64,000 nt of DNA from Micromonospora cremea (GCF_900143515.1 NZ_FSQT01000001.1:2666001-2730000); one strand, 5' to 3'. Positions 1 through 8,486 are shown, counted from the stretch's first letter. Notes: generated by a model not told the origin, from the sequence alone. Numbers and translations: made by a program.

Positions 1-495
1 AGCAGTGGGTACGCGCCCACGGTGCTGAGCGGCGACCTCAACCTCCGGCACGACCGCTCCCCCGACGTGCGGTCCTGCATGCCGCCGGACTACCTGCGGG
101 TCGACGACGGCGCGCTACAGCACCTGATGGCGACAGCCGACGTCACGATCTGTTGCAGCCGGTCGATAGGCATGCACGGGGCGACCGACCACCCGGGGCT
201 GCTGGCCACACTCACGATCGAGGGCAGACGTCCCGGCTGGACCCGGTCGCACAGCGCCGGGCCCTTGCCCGCGCCCTGTAGGTCCGCCGCAGTCGATCAA
301 CCCGCCGCTGCTGGCTATCGCACGATGCGGGCGACGGCGCCGTTGAAGGACACGTCCTGCACGGATGGACGGGGCTGCGGGGCGTCATCCGCGCGCCACC
401 GCGCCACGGACACGATGCCCGGATCGACGAGTTCCATCCCATCGAGCAGGCCGGCGAACTGCTCCGTGCTCCGGGCACGGAACCTGCCGTCGTGA
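1..495 (+). CDS. Partial endonuclease/exonuclease/phosphatase-fold protein, C-terminal end
   Basis: The frame open from base 1 reads SGDLNL near its start and TDHPGLLATLTIEG about 60 residues later. These fit the Asp-Asn motif and the final Asp-His motif of the endonuclease/exonuclease/phosphatase superfamily (Mg-dependent phosphodiesterases). The N-terminal part lies outside the window. Family members usually end soon after the DHP motif, but this frame stays open to 495 and overlaps the end of the convergent methyltransferase by 181 bases. The true stop may therefore be the TAG at 279-281, reached by a small frameshift. Family assignment is moderate; the end is uncertain. Confidence 0.45.
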   Translation, partial: SSGYAPTVLSGDLNLRHDRSPDVRSCMPPDYLRVDDGALQHLMATADVTICCSRSIGMHGATDHPGLLATLTIEGRRPGWTRSHSAGPLPAPCRSAAVDQPAAAGYRTMRATAPLKDTSCTDGRGCGASSARHRATDTMPGSTSSIPSSRPANCSVLRARNLPS

Positions 496-1148
496 TTGTT
501 GGCTTCGAGCTTCGCGATCACGGCCGGCGGGAGGAATTCCCAGGTGACGTGCGAGGCGACCACGTAGCTGCCGGCCGGGAGCGCGGCGACGAGCCGGGCG
601 AGGATGCCCCCGGGGTCTTCGTCATCACGGATGAAGTGCAGGATCGCCACCAGCATCAGCGCGACGGGCTGGGACAGGTCCAACGTGGTCCGCAGATCCG
701 GGTGGGCGAGGATCTGCTCCGGCTCACGCAGGTCGGCGTCGAGGTAGGCAGTGTGGCCCTCAGCTGTGCTGCTCAACAGCGCGCGGGCGTGGGCGAGGAC
801 GATCGGGTCGTTGTCGACGTAGACGACCCGGGCGGTCGGGTCGATCGCCTGGGCGACCTCGTGGGTGTTGTCGGCGGTCGGGATCCCGGTGCCGATATCC
901 AGGAACTGCCGGACGCCTTGTTGCGCCAGGAAACGCACCGCCCGCTGCAGGAACATCCGGTTCTCGACGGCGGCCAGCCGGACGGTGGGCATCGCGGCCG
1001 CGAGGGCGTCACCGGACTCCCGGTCGGCAGCGAAATTGTCCTTGCCGCCCAGCAGGTAGTTGTACCTGCGAGCCGGGTGCGCGACCGTGGTGTCGATCCG
1101 GTCCGCCGCTGACAGTTCCCCGCTCCGGCCAGTCACCAGGCCCCCCAT
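315..1148 (-). CDS. SAM-dependent methyltransferase, PF04672 (DUF574) family
   Basis: This 277-residue protein belongs to the actinobacteria-rich PF04672 family of predicted S-adenosylmethionine methyltransferases. The family signature HPARRYNYLLGGKDN lies at residues 24-38. The SAM-binding glycine loop is FLDIGTGIPT (about 82-91), the acidic residue for the SAM ribose is in VYVDNDP (about 109-115), and a DADLREP segment follows. Length and motif order are normal. The substrate is unknown for the family. The gene stands alone, convergent with the partial phosphodiesterase-fold gene and divergent from the VOC gene. I used the ATG at 1148. Confidence 0.9.
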   Translation of the reverse strand: MGGLVTGRSGELSAADRIDTTVAHPARRYNYLLGGKDNFAADRESGDALAAAMPTVRLAAVENRMFLQRAVRFLAQQGVRQFLDIGTGIPTADNTHEVAQAIDPTARVVYVDNDPIVLAHARALLSSTAEGHTAYLDADLREPEQILAHPDLRTTLDLSQPVALMLVAILHFIRDDEDPGGILARLVAALPAGSYVVASHVTWEFLPPAVIAKLEANNHDGRFRARSTEQFAGLLDGMELVDPGIVSVARWRADDAPQPRPSVQDVSFNGAVARIVR

Positions 1149-1266
1149 CGCCGCGTTCGACCTCTACAAGGTACACAGCCGACGGTCGTTGGGAATGCCG
1201 TCATCCCTCCGGGATGAAGGTCTGCCCGCTGCGCGACCTACGAGACCCGCTACGAACGGAGCACCG

Positions 1267-1728
1267 ATGAGCCGCCACCTCCAGGTCACCTTCGACGCCC
1301 ACGACCCGCGGGCGCTTTCGTCCTTCTGGCGCGACGTACTGGAATACGTCCTCCCCGGCCCGCCCGGAGTCGACCTGCCCGAGGGCGCCGACCCGTTGGC
1401 CGCGTGGGACGACTTCCTGGCGCGAATCGGCGTACCGGAGGAGCAGCGCAACACGAGATCGGCCATCGAGGACCCGGACGGGCACGGCCCACGGCTGTTC
1501 TTCCAGCAGGTGCCGGAGGACAAGGTCGCCAAGAACCGCGTCCACCTCGACGTCCGTGTGGCCCCCGGGCTGGAGGGAGAAAAGCGGATGGCGGCGCTGG
1601 AGGCCGAGTGCGACCGGCTCGTGGCGCTGGGAGCGACGCGGGTACGTCGTGACGAGCCGGCTCCCCCACTGAGCGCCGGCCACATCGTGATGACCGACCC
1701 CGAGGGCAACGAGTTCTGCCTGGACTGA
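1267..1728 (+). CDS. VOC family (glyoxalase-like) protein
   Basis: A 153-residue single-domain protein of the vicinal oxygen chelate superfamily. It starts with the beta-strand MSRHLQVTFDAHDP, typical of glyoxalase-like proteins that compare a substrate to a metal site. It ends with the characteristic HIVMTDPEGNEFCLD strand, whose Glu is a common metal ligand position. The middle carries the IEDPDGHGPRLFFQQVPE strand. The start is the ATG at 1267; the frame is open upstream but that part is not protein-like. The substrate cannot be inferred; family members include lyases, dioxygenases and antibiotic-binding proteins. Confidence 0.85.
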   Translation: MSRHLQVTFDAHDPRALSSFWRDVLEYVLPGPPGVDLPEGADPLAAWDDFLARIGVPEEQRNTRSAIEDPDGHGPRLFFQQVPEDKVAKNRVHLDVRVAPGLEGEKRMAALEAECDRLVALGATRVRRDEPAPPLSAGHIVMTDPEGNEFCLD

Positions 1729-1774
1729 CGCGGCTCAGCTGTGGCCACGGAGGCGGTGTGGGGCGGGCCGCCGG

Positions 1775-2428
1775 CTAGGTGCCGAAGGCTCGGACCGTGC
1801 GGAGCAGGAAGCCGGCCAGGAGAAGCTGACGGCCGCCTGTCTCCGCGGCCACGTCGATCTCCTCGACCTCCGTGTCGACCCACTCCGGCTCGGGGAAGCC
1901 CGCCCGCAGGAGGTCCTCGGTCACGCCCCAGCCGTGGCCCGCCTTCAAGGACACCGCCAGGACGAAGACGCTCGCGCCCGGCGCGGCGAGACCCGGCAGC
2001 AGCGCGACGTATTCGTCCACCTCGCCGCCGCCGCGCCGGTTGAGGCTGTGGAGCAGGCCGGAGTCGAACACCGTGTCGAACGGTGCCGACGACAACGACA
2101 GGGCCCTGGCATCCTGGACCTCGAAGTTCACCGTCAAGCCCTGGCTGGCGGCCTTGGCGCGGGCCATGTCGATCGCCACGCGTGAGATGTCGACCGCCGT
2201 CACCTCGTAGCCGCGGCGGGCGAGGGCGATCGCGAGATCGCCCGTGCCGCAGCCGACGTCGAGCACCTTCGGGCCCTTCACCCCGTTGTCCAGCACCTGC
2301 GCGAGTGCCGGCTGCGGGCCGCCGATGTCCCACGGTGGCCCACCCGAGCTGGCGGTTTCGCGGTAGGTCTCGTCGTAGTCGATCTCATCGGGCTCGCCGC
2401 CGTTGATCTCGGCGTTGTGTGCGGTCAT
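1775..2428 (-). CDS. Class I SAM-dependent methyltransferase
   Basis: A 217-residue methyltransferase of the Methyltransf_25 type. Motif I is VLDVGCGTG at about residues 55-63, followed by VTAVDIS (ribose-binding Asp), a VQDARAL segment and FDTVFDSGLLHSL as motif IV. I chose the ATG at 2428 because an AGGGGG Shine-Dalgarno lies about 8 bases upstream; a TTG at 2464 would add 12 unremarkable residues. The Trp-rich N-terminus (PPWDIGGPQP) is typical of small-molecule methyltransferases. It is convergent with the VOC gene; a link between the two is speculation. The substrate is unknown. Confidence 0.88.
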   Translation of the reverse strand: MTAHNAEINGGEPDEIDYDETYRETASSGGPPWDIGGPQPALAQVLDNGVKGPKVLDVGCGTGDLAIALARRGYEVTAVDISRVAIDMARAKAASQGLTVNFEVQDARALSLSSAPFDTVFDSGLLHSLNRRGGGEVDEYVALLPGLAAPGASVFVLAVSLKAGHGWGVTEDLLRAGFPEPEWVDTEVEEIDVAAETGGRQLLLAGFLLRTVRAFGT

Positions 2429-2576
2429 CGCAGACCCCCTGGACAACCAGGTCGCCGACGTCAACCTGGGCTCGACGAACGCGGCAGGACCTGACGGGTG
2501 TAGGAGGCGATCCTACGTCGCGGCTGGTGCGGCGGCCTGCCGCTGTGCAATCGACGGGCATCGTCGTGGTGCGCCA

Positions 2577-3995
2577 TCAGCTGCCGCAGCAGCCGCCGGC
2601 CTGCCCGCCGGTGGGGGCGGCGTCGAGGGCGATCAGGTTCAGGGGCGCGGACAGCAGGCCCCCGGAGATACCGGTGGCGAGCCCGCGCGCTGTCGGCTCG
2701 GCGGCGGGCGCCGGCCCGCAGCAGCTATCGCCGGCGGCGGAGTCCGCGGGGTTGCTGTTGCACACGCCGGTTTCGGGCAGGTCGAGCTGGACGTCACGGG
2801 CGGCGGCCCAGTCGCCGGCGAGGGCGGCGACGACGGAGCGGACCTGCTCGTAGCCGGTGGCCATCAGGAACGTCGGCGCCCGACCGTAGGACTTCATACC
2901 GACGGCGTAGTAGCCGGGCTCCGGGTGAGCGAGCTCGTCGACGCCGTGCGGGGGCACCGTGCCGCAGGAGTGCTCGTTCGGGTCGATCAGCGGCGCGAGG
3001 GCGCGGGTGGCGCCCATGATCGGGTCGAGGTCCAGGCGCAGCTCGGCGGCGATCGAGTGGTCGGGCCGAAAGCCCGTCGCGGCGACGATCCGGTCCGCGG
3101 TGACGGACTCTTCGCCGCCGTCGCCATGCCGCACGACGACACTCACCCGGCCGTCGGTGGGGGTGAGGGCGTGCACGGAGAAGCCGGTGAGCAGCCGGAT
3201 CCGACCGGCGTCGACGTGGGCGCGCAGCCGCGAGCCCAGCGCACCGCGGGCCGGCAGCGCGTCAGCGTCCCCGCCGCCGTAGGTACGCGCCGGTGAGGCG
3301 GTGCGGATCGCCCAGGTCACCTCGGTGCCCGGCGTGGATTCGGCCAGCTCGGCCAGGGACAGCAGCGTGTTCGCGGCGGAGTGGCCGGCCCCGACAACCA
3401 GGGTGTGCCGACCGGCGAACCGGTCCCGGGCCGCGCCGAGCACGTCGGGCAGCGCGTGCTCCAGGAACGAAGCGACATTGGTCTCGCCCCGAGCGGGCAG
3501 GCCGGACGCGCCGAGCACGTTCGGGGTGGCCCAGGTGCCGGAGGCGTCGATCACGGCGCGGGCGAGCAGCTCGTCGCCGTCGGCGAGGCGGATCAGGAAC
3601 GGGGTGCTGTCACGGCCGGCGGTACGCAGCCGGTCCAGGCCCAGGCGGCCGATCGCCTCGACCCGGGCGCCGTAGCGCACGTACGGCTTGAGCTGCGGCA
3701 GCTCCGCGAGAGGCCGCAGGTACTCGCCGACCAACTCCGCTCCGGTCGGCAGGGCCTCCAGGTCGGGGGCGACCCAACCGGCCCCGTCCAGGATCCGGCG
3801 GGCGGCCGGGTCGATGTTGTAGCGCCACGGGGAGAACACCCGCACGTGCCCCCACTGCCGCACCGCCGCGCCGGCCGTCTCGCCGGCTTCCAGGACGGTG
3901 CAGGCGATCCCCCGCTCGTGCAGGTGCGCGGCGGCGGCCAGACCGATCGGTCCGGCGCCGATCACTGCGATGGGAAGGCTGTCCAGGGCGCTCAT
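2577..3995 (-). CDS. ArsO-like FAD/NAD(P)-dependent oxidoreductase with Cys-rich tail
   Basis: A flavoprotein monooxygenase-like protein of 472 residues. The FAD-binding Rossmann motif GAGPIG is at residues 13-18, a second dinucleotide motif GAGHSA occurs mid-protein, and ATGFRPD lies near the C-terminal third. This arrangement matches class B-type flavin monooxygenases, including the ArsO-type proteins found in arsenic operons. The last 60 residues contain CCGP and end in GGCCGS, suggesting a thiol metal or metalloid site. ATG 3995 is preferred over GTG 3998 because AGGAG sits 7 bases upstream. It lies downstream of the ArsN-like gene on the same strand and divergent from arsR, which is the main reason for the arsenic assignment. 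The substrate is not proven. Confidence 0.8.
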   Translation of the reverse strand: MSALDSLPIAVIGAGPIGLAAAAHLHERGIACTVLEAGETAGAAVRQWGHVRVFSPWRYNIDPAARRILDGAGWVAPDLEALPTGAELVGEYLRPLAELPQLKPYVRYGARVEAIGRLGLDRLRTAGRDSTPFLIRLADGDELLARAVIDASGTWATPNVLGASGLPARGETNVASFLEHALPDVLGAARDRFAGRHTLVVGAGHSAANTLLSLAELAESTPGTEVTWAIRTASPARTYGGGDADALPARGALGSRLRAHVDAGRIRLLTGFSVHALTPTDGRVSVVVRHGDGGEESVTADRIVAATGFRPDHSIAAELRLDLDPIMGATRALAPLIDPNEHSCGTVPPHGVDELAHPEPGYYAVGMKSYGRAPTFLMATGYEQVRSVVAALAGDWAAARDVQLDLPETGVCNSNPADSAAGDSCCGPAPAAEPTARGLATGISGGLLSAPLNLIALDAAPTGGQAGGCCGS

Positions 3996-4068
3996 CACGT
4001 GACTCCTGTCTTGAAGTATGTCGAATCAGAAAGATGGCCGGGGCCTGGTGCTCGCGGCGGGGGGCTCG

Positions 4069-4566
4069 TCAGGTGATGGTGGGGCTGCGGCGTTCCAGCA
4101 GGACGACGTCCCGCCAGCGGTCGTGATGGCGACCGACGCGCTCGCGAACGCCGATGACGCGGAACCCGGCCCGCTCGTGCAGGGTGAGGCTGGCGGTGTT
4201 CTCCGGAAAGACTCCGGACTGGATCGTCCAGATGCCGGCGGCTTCGGTCGAGGCGATCAGCGTGTCCAGCAGCAGTCGGGCGATCCCGCGCCCGTGGGCG
4301 GCGGGGTCGACGTAGACGGAGTGTTCGACCACGCCCGCGTAGACCGCGCGGGTCGAGGTTGGCGAGACCGCGATCCAGCCGAGGACGGCGCCGTCGCCGC
4401 TGACGGCCACGAAGCGGTGCGCGGTCAGCCTCGCGGCGTCGAACGCCGACCAGGTCGGCGCTGTGACCTCGAAGCTGGCGTCGCCGGCGTCGAGCCCGGC
4501 CTGGTAGATCGCCAGGACCCGCTCGGCGTCACCGGCAGCCATGGGACGCACGGAGATGTCGACCAT
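4069..4566 (-). CDS. ArsN-like GNAT acetyltransferase
   Basis: A 165-residue GCN5-related N-acetyltransferase with the phosphinothricin acetyltransferase architecture: IRP-like first strand (ISVRPMAAGDA), YVDPAAHGRGIARLLL as the acetyl-CoA pyrophosphate loop, and a C-terminal ERVGRHHDRWRDVVLLER. Members of this family encoded in ars operons (ArsN) protect against arsenic or acetylate organoarsenical antibiotics such as arsinothricin. That role is family knowledge; context next to arsR and the ArsO-like gene supports it. A GGAG ribosome site precedes the ATG by 7 bases. It probably forms a two-gene minus-strand unit with the downstream flavoprotein, 73 bases away. Confidence 0.8.
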   Translation of the reverse strand: MVDISVRPMAAGDAERVLAIYQAGLDAGDASFEVTAPTWSAFDAARLTAHRFVAVSGDGAVLGWIAVSPTSTRAVYAGVVEHSVYVDPAAHGRGIARLLLDTLIASTEAAGIWTIQSGVFPENTASLTLHERAGFRVIGVRERVGRHHDRWRDVVLLERRSPTIT

Positions 4567-4680
4567 CAGCAGGCTCCGTTCGGGCTGGGTGCGGGTCGGC
4601 CCAGGACGACGTCCGCGGGCCTGCCCGCTGATCGGCCGGTGGTGACCATTTTCCCTCCCCTCAAGTCGGCTGTCTTGACG

Positions 4681-4723
4681 TCTCTCGAAGCAGAGAGTTG
4701 CACATTGATTAGATGTACGTCAA
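4681..4723. promoter_or_regulatory. Candidate ArsR operator region between divergent ars transcripts
   Basis: The arsN/arsR intergenic region is AT-richer than its surroundings and carries two inverted repeats. One is TCTCT-N6-AGAGA at 4681-4696. The other has TTGA (4705-4708) and TCAA (4720-4723) arms around a TAGATGTACG core. The second lies just upstream of the arsR ATG at 4733. The placement fits autorepression and control of both transcripts. No binding data are available. Confidence 0.35.
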
Positions 4724-4732
4724 CCTAGAGAC

Positions 4733-5107
4733 ATGTCGAAGCAGGCCCTCCTGGCCCTCCTCAGTCTGAGCGCTGACACGCCCTGCTGCCCTTCCCTTGC
4801 GCAGCAGCGCGTACCGGCCGAGACCGCCACGGTGCTCGCGCCGGCGTTCAAGGCCCTCGGCGACCCGGTACGGCTGCAGCTGATGTCGATGATCGCCTCC
4901 GCGAAGGGCGGGGAGGTGTGCGTCTGCGACCTGACGCCAGCGTTCGACCTGACCGGCCCGACGATCTCCCATCACCTGAAGACGCTGCGCGAGGCGGGGC
5001 TCGTCGACGCGGAGCGGCGGGGCACCTGGGTGTACTACCGTGCCCGGCCGGCCATCCTGCGCCAGCTCGCCGCGCTGCTCACCGTCGAGCCGACCACCGC
5101 CGCGTAA
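4733..5107 (+). CDS. arsR: ArsR/SmtB family arsenic-sensing repressor
   Basis: A 124-residue winged-helix repressor that would leave its operator on binding As(III) or Sb(III). It has Cys18-Cys19 in a TPCCP motif and Cys63 and Cys65 in EVCVCDL. The N-terminal Cys pair plus a Cys in the recognition-helix region is the layout of the actinobacterial CgArsR type, whose three-thiol site uses two adjacent N-terminal Cys and one further Cys. The helix-turn-helix reads LTGPTISHHLKTLREAGLV and the wing GTWVYYRA. It heads a plus-strand unit with the aquaporin (39 bases downstream) and arsC. No strong ribosome site precedes the ATG. Confidence 0.92.
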   Translation: MSKQALLALLSLSADTPCCPSLAQQRVPAETATVLAPAFKALGDPVRLQLMSMIASAKGGEVCVCDLTPAFDLTGPTISHHLKTLREAGLVDAERRGTWVYYRARPAILRQLAALLTVEPTTAA

Positions 5108-5146
5108 GCCGCCGCCGACGCACGCCAAGACGAAGAGAAGAGACGG

Positions 5147-5893
5147 ATGACCATCGCATTACGGCGGCGCCTGCTGGCCGAGTTCACCGGCACCGCCCTG
5201 CTGGTCACCGCCGTGGTCGGCTCCGGCATCATGGCCACCACCCTCTCCCCCGACGACGTCGGGCTCCAACTGCTGGAGAACTCGGTCGCCACCGCGTTCG
5301 CCCTGGGCGCCCTGATTCTGATCTTCGGGCCGGTCTCCGGGGCGCACCTCAATCCGGTCGTGTCCGCGGCGGGCTGGTTCCTCGGCCGCCGCACCGGCAC
5401 CGGCCTCACCGGCCGTGACCTCGCCGGTTAGAGCGCGGCCCAGATCCTCGGGGCCATCACGGGGTCGGTCCTCGCCAACCTCATGTTCGACCTGGCCGCC
5501 GTCGACTTCGCCGCCAGGGACCGCGCGGCGGGACACCTGTGGCTCGGTGAGGTCGTCGCCACCGCCGGGCTGATCCTGCTGATCTTCGCCCTCGCCCGCT
5601 CCGGTCGCGCGCCGGTCGCCCCGGCCGCCGTCGGCGCCTACATCGGCGCGGCGTACTGGTTCACCTCGTCCACCTCGTTCGCCAACCCGGCGGTCACGAT
5701 CGGGCGGGCGTTCACCGACACCTTCGCCGGCATCGCCCCCGCCTCCGTGCCCGGCTTCGTCATCGCCCAGCTCATCGGCCTCGCCGTCGGCATCGTGCTC
5801 CTTGCCGCCCTCTACCCCGACGCCGGACGGGCCGCCGACCAGGTGGTCGTTCCGGCGAACGGGCGCGACCGGGCGCTCGACGATCCCGCCTGA
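5147..5893 (+). pseudogene. MIP family aquaglyceroporin, interrupted by an in-frame amber codon
   Basis: The locus encodes about 248 codons of a major intrinsic protein channel, split by one TAG at 5429-5431 inside RDLAG-stop-SAAQILGA. Frame and protein similarity continue unbroken to 5893. The two pore motifs are on either side of the stop: NPV in GAHLNPVVSA and NPA in ANPAVTIGRAFTD. In arsR-aqpS-arsC operons this type of channel passes arsenite out after arsenate reduction. If the stop is real, export by this route is lost unless the amber codon is read through. One base change (TAC or TAT to TAG) would explain it. A sequencing error is possible. Confidence 0.85.
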
Positions 5894-5972
5894 ACACGCC
5901 AGCTCACCCGCCGATTCCGGCCCGGGCGCCGGTCAACCGGCCCGGCGACCCGTACCTCGAGAGAGGCTCCTG

Positions 5973-6380
5973 ATGTCCGACAAGCCCAGCGTCCTGTTCG
6001 TCTGCGTGCACAACGCCGGCCGCTCCCAAATGGCCGCCGGCTGGCTGCGCCACCTCGCCGGCGACACCGTCGAAGTCCGCTCCGCCGGCTCCGCCCCGGC
6101 CGAGACGGTCAACCCCGCCGCGGTACAGGCCATGCGCGAGGTCGGCATCGACATCACCGACCAGACCCCCAAGCTCCTCGAGTACGCCACGGCCGAGTCC
6201 TCGGACGTCATCGTGACCATGGGCTGCGGTGACGCCTGCCCGGTCTTGCCCGGCAAGCGCTACGAGGACTGGAAACTCGACGACCCCGCCGGCAAGGGCG
6301 TCGAAGCCGTACGCCCCATCCGCGACGAGATCCGCGCCCGGGTGGAAAAGCTCCTCACCGAGCTGCGCCCGACAACCTGA
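5973..6380 (+). CDS. arsC: Arsenate reductase, low-molecular-weight phosphatase fold
   Basis: A 135-residue enzyme that reduces arsenate to arsenite in the cytoplasm. The P-loop Cys-X5-Arg is CVHNAGR at residues 11-17, preceded by the hydrophobic strand VLFV. A later TMGCGDACP segment carries further Cys that could act in thiol relay. The length fits the actinobacterial LMW-PTPase-like ArsC group, which uses thioredoxin or mycothiol; the reductant cannot be told from sequence alone. The start is ATG 5973 with GAGAGG upstream; the frame is open further upstream but overlaps the aquaporin tail. It is third gene of the arsR unit. Confidence 0.93.
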   Translation: MSDKPSVLFVCVHNAGRSQMAAGWLRHLAGDTVEVRSAGSAPAETVNPAAVQAMREVGIDITDQTPKLLEYATAESSDVIVTMGCGDACPVLPGKRYEDWKLDDPAGKGVEAVRPIRDEIRARVEKLLTELRPTT

Positions 6381-6384
6381 CCCG

Positions 6385-7608
6385 TCATCTCCACGCCTCC
6401 TTGCCACCCCGCGCGGCCACGACATCGACAACCGCTCGACCACGCCGGAGATCCGAATCTGGTGTCAGGTGCCGGGCCAGGGCTGCTGCGGCGAGCAGCG
6501 CCAGGAACAGGCACACGCCAGGCCACCCGAGGTAGGTGTAGGCGCGGGCTCCGAGCCAGGAGCCCACGCCGCCCCCCAGATAGGCGCACGTCATGTAGGC
6601 GGTGTTGCGTCGGCTTCGCGCCTCCGGGCACAGGGCGTAGTTCCGCACCTGGTTGGCGACCATGCCGGACTGCATCCCGACATCGAGCAGCAACGTACCC
6701 AGCACCAGAGCAGCCAGGCCCGTCGTCCCGCCGAGGCTGCCGAACCCGAGGACGACGGCCGAGACGATGACCACGAGCATGCAGACGAGGTTCACCGGGG
6801 CCGGTCCCCGACGGTCCACCTGACGTCCGGCGATCGGTGTGCAGAGCATCGTTCCCGCGTTGACCAGTGCGAGCATGCCGACCGCCGGTGCGCCCAGGCC
6901 GTACGTCGGGCCGGTCAGCAGCAGTGCCACGCCCGTCCAGGCCGCCGAGAAACCAGCGAATATCGTCGCCTGATAGAAGCAGGAACGGCGCAGGTCCGGC
7001 TCGGTACGCAGCAAGCGCAGCGGTTCGGCCAGCAGCCTCGGATAACGGTGCCCGGACGGCGGAGGCGTGGTCGGCAGTACGCGGGCCATCACCACAGCGA
7101 CGAACAGCACGACCGCCGCGGCTACCAGGTAGGGACCGCGCCAGCCCAGCCAGTCACCGACGGTCCCTGCGACAGTGCGGGACAGCAGCATGCCGGCGAT
7201 CGAGCCGCTCAGCAACGTCCCGCTGACCGCTCCACGCTGGTCGTCGGCTACGAGGCCGGCCGCCATCGGACCAACGATCGGCGCCACCACGGTCGTGACG
7301 CCGACGAGGGCGCTCGTGCCGATGAGCGACGGCAGCGAGGGAGCGAGGCTCGCGGCGAGCAGTCCCAACCCGGTGAGAGCGAGCAGCGTGACGATCAGTG
7401 GCCGGTGCGCGAGTCGATCGCCCAGCGGCACCAGCAGGAAGATCCCGGCAGCGTAGCCGAACTGCGTCGCGGTGACGACCAGTGCGGCCGAGTCGAGGCT
7501 GACGTGCAGGCCGGCCGCGACCAACGGGCTGATCGTCTGCGGGAAGTAGATGTTGCCGACGGCCACCCCGCACGTGAGGGCCAGCAGCAGGACCACCCGG
7601 CGGCTCAT
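6385..7608 (-). CDS. MFS transporter (multidrug-efflux type)
   Basis: A 407-residue major facilitator superfamily protein with about 12 predicted membrane helices. The loop between helices 2 and 3 reads GDRLAHRPLIV, a variant of the MFS motif A, and GRQVDRRGP supplies the corresponding loop in the second half. The first helix, GVAVGNIYFPQTISPLVA, is typical of drug:H+ antiporters related to bacillibactin and chloramphenicol exporters. The gene follows the SDR gene on the same strand by 33 bases and both are divergent from an ArsR-like regulator, so efflux is probably induced together with the oxidoreductase. Its tail is convergent with arsC (4-base gap). Confidence 0.88.
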   Translation of the reverse strand: MSRRVVLLLALTCGVAVGNIYFPQTISPLVAAGLHVSLDSAALVVTATQFGYAAGIFLLVPLGDRLAHRPLIVTLLALTGLGLLAASLAPSLPSLIGTSALVGVTTVVAPIVGPMAAGLVADDQRGAVSGTLLSGSIAGMLLSRTVAGTVGDWLGWRGPYLVAAAVVLFVAVVMARVLPTTPPPSGHRYPRLLAEPLRLLRTEPDLRRSCFYQATIFAGFSAAWTGVALLLTGPTYGLGAPAVGMLALVNAGTMLCTPIAGRQVDRRGPAPVNLVCMLVVIVSAVVLGFGSLGGTTGLAALVLGTLLLDVGMQSGMVANQVRNYALCPEARSRRNTAYMTCAYLGGGVGSWLGARAYTYLGWPGVCLFLALLAAAALARHLTPDSDLRRGRAVVDVVAARGGKEAWR

Positions 7609-7641
7609 GCCGCACCCGCCTCCTGGAAATCGTCGGGCACG

Positions 7642-8430
7642 TCAGTCCACCGCTCCGCCGGCCACGTAGATGACCTGGCCGGTGACGAACCCCGCCTCGG
7701 GGTTCACGAGGAACGACGCGGTGTACGCGATGTCCTCCGGCTGGCCGACCCGGCGGACCGGGATCGACTGCGCCACGATCCGCTGATGCTCTTCGAAGCT
7801 GCGACCGCGCCGCCGGGCCGCGACCCTGGTCATGTCACTGACGACGAAGCCCGGGGCGATGGCGTTGGCGGTCACGCCGTGCGGCCCGAGCTGGCGGGCG
7901 AGCGACTTGGTGAAGCCGATCAGGCCAGCCTTCGCGCTGGCGTAGTCGACGCGGCCGGCATCGCCGAGCGCGGAAATGCTCGACATGTTGACGATCCGTC
8001 CCCAGCCGGTCGCCGTCATGTAGGGGGTCACAGCCCGGGTGAGGAAGAAGGCGCCCCGCAGACTGACTCCCGTGACCGCGTCCCACTGCTGGGTGCTCGT
8101 CTCCTCGACGCCGGCGTTGGGGCCGCCGATGCCAGCGTTGTTGATCAGCACCGTTGGTGGTCCCAACTCTGCGGCGATCCGGGTGACGGCAGTGGCCACG
8201 GCGTTCTCGTCATCGACGTCGGCGGCGAAGGCAGCCGCTGTTCCGCCGTCGGCGGTGATGGCTCCGACGGTGCCGGCGCAGTCCTCCTCGCTCAGGTCAA
8301 TCACCCCGACCGCGAGGCCGTCCCGCGCCAGGCGCCGGGCCACCGCCGCTCCGATTCCTCGCGCCGCACCCGTGACGATCGCCGTACACCCTCGGTTGGC
8401 CTGATCTGCCGTGTTGATCTGATGTGTCAT
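7642..8430 (-). CDS. SDR family oxidoreductase (FabG-like)
   Basis: A 262-residue classical short-chain dehydrogenase/reductase. The cofactor loop TGAARGIG is at residues 20-27, NNAG follows mid-protein, Ser of MSSIS and the YASAK catalytic Tyr-Lys pair are present, and it ends with FVTGQVIYVAGG. The acidic residue after the second strand (VIDLSEED) suggests NAD(H) preference. The ATG at 8430 is chosen; an earlier start would run into the divergent gene's control region. First gene of the SDR-MFS unit. The substrate is unknown. Confidence 0.88.
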   Translation of the reverse strand: MTHQINTADQANRGCTAIVTGAARGIGAAVARRLARDGLAVGVIDLSEEDCAGTVGAITADGGTAAAFAADVDDENAVATAVTRIAAELGPPTVLINNAGIGGPNAGVEETSTQQWDAVTGVSLRGAFFLTRAVTPYMTATGWGRIVNMSSISALGDAGRVDYASAKAGLIGFTKSLARQLGPHGVTANAIAPGFVVSDMTRVAARRRGRSFEEHQRIVAQSIPVRRVGQPEDIAYTASFLVNPEAGFVTGQVIYVAGGAVD

Positions 8431-8472
8431 GCCGGAGAGTCCATGGCACGGGCCGTCGGCCGCCAAGCGATG

Positions 8473-8484
8473 TAGCATATTGCT
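8473..8484. promoter_or_regulatory. Leaderless -10 element overlapping an AGCA-TAT-TGCT operator
   Basis: TAGCAT at 8473-8478 lies 8 bases before the regulator's ATG at 8487, a distance expected for a leaderless transcript; no ribosome site is visible. The inverted repeat AGCA-TAT-TGCT (8474-8484) covers this element and lies in the 56-base gap to the divergent SDR gene. Autoregulation and shared control of both sides are inferred. Confidence 0.4.
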
Positions 8485-8486
8485 TA

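Noticed and set aside
6229..8475. A 748-codon plus-strand open frame spanning the MFS and SDR genes
   Set aside because: It covers two well-supported minus-strand genes and their gap, and its composition is that of an antisense shadow.
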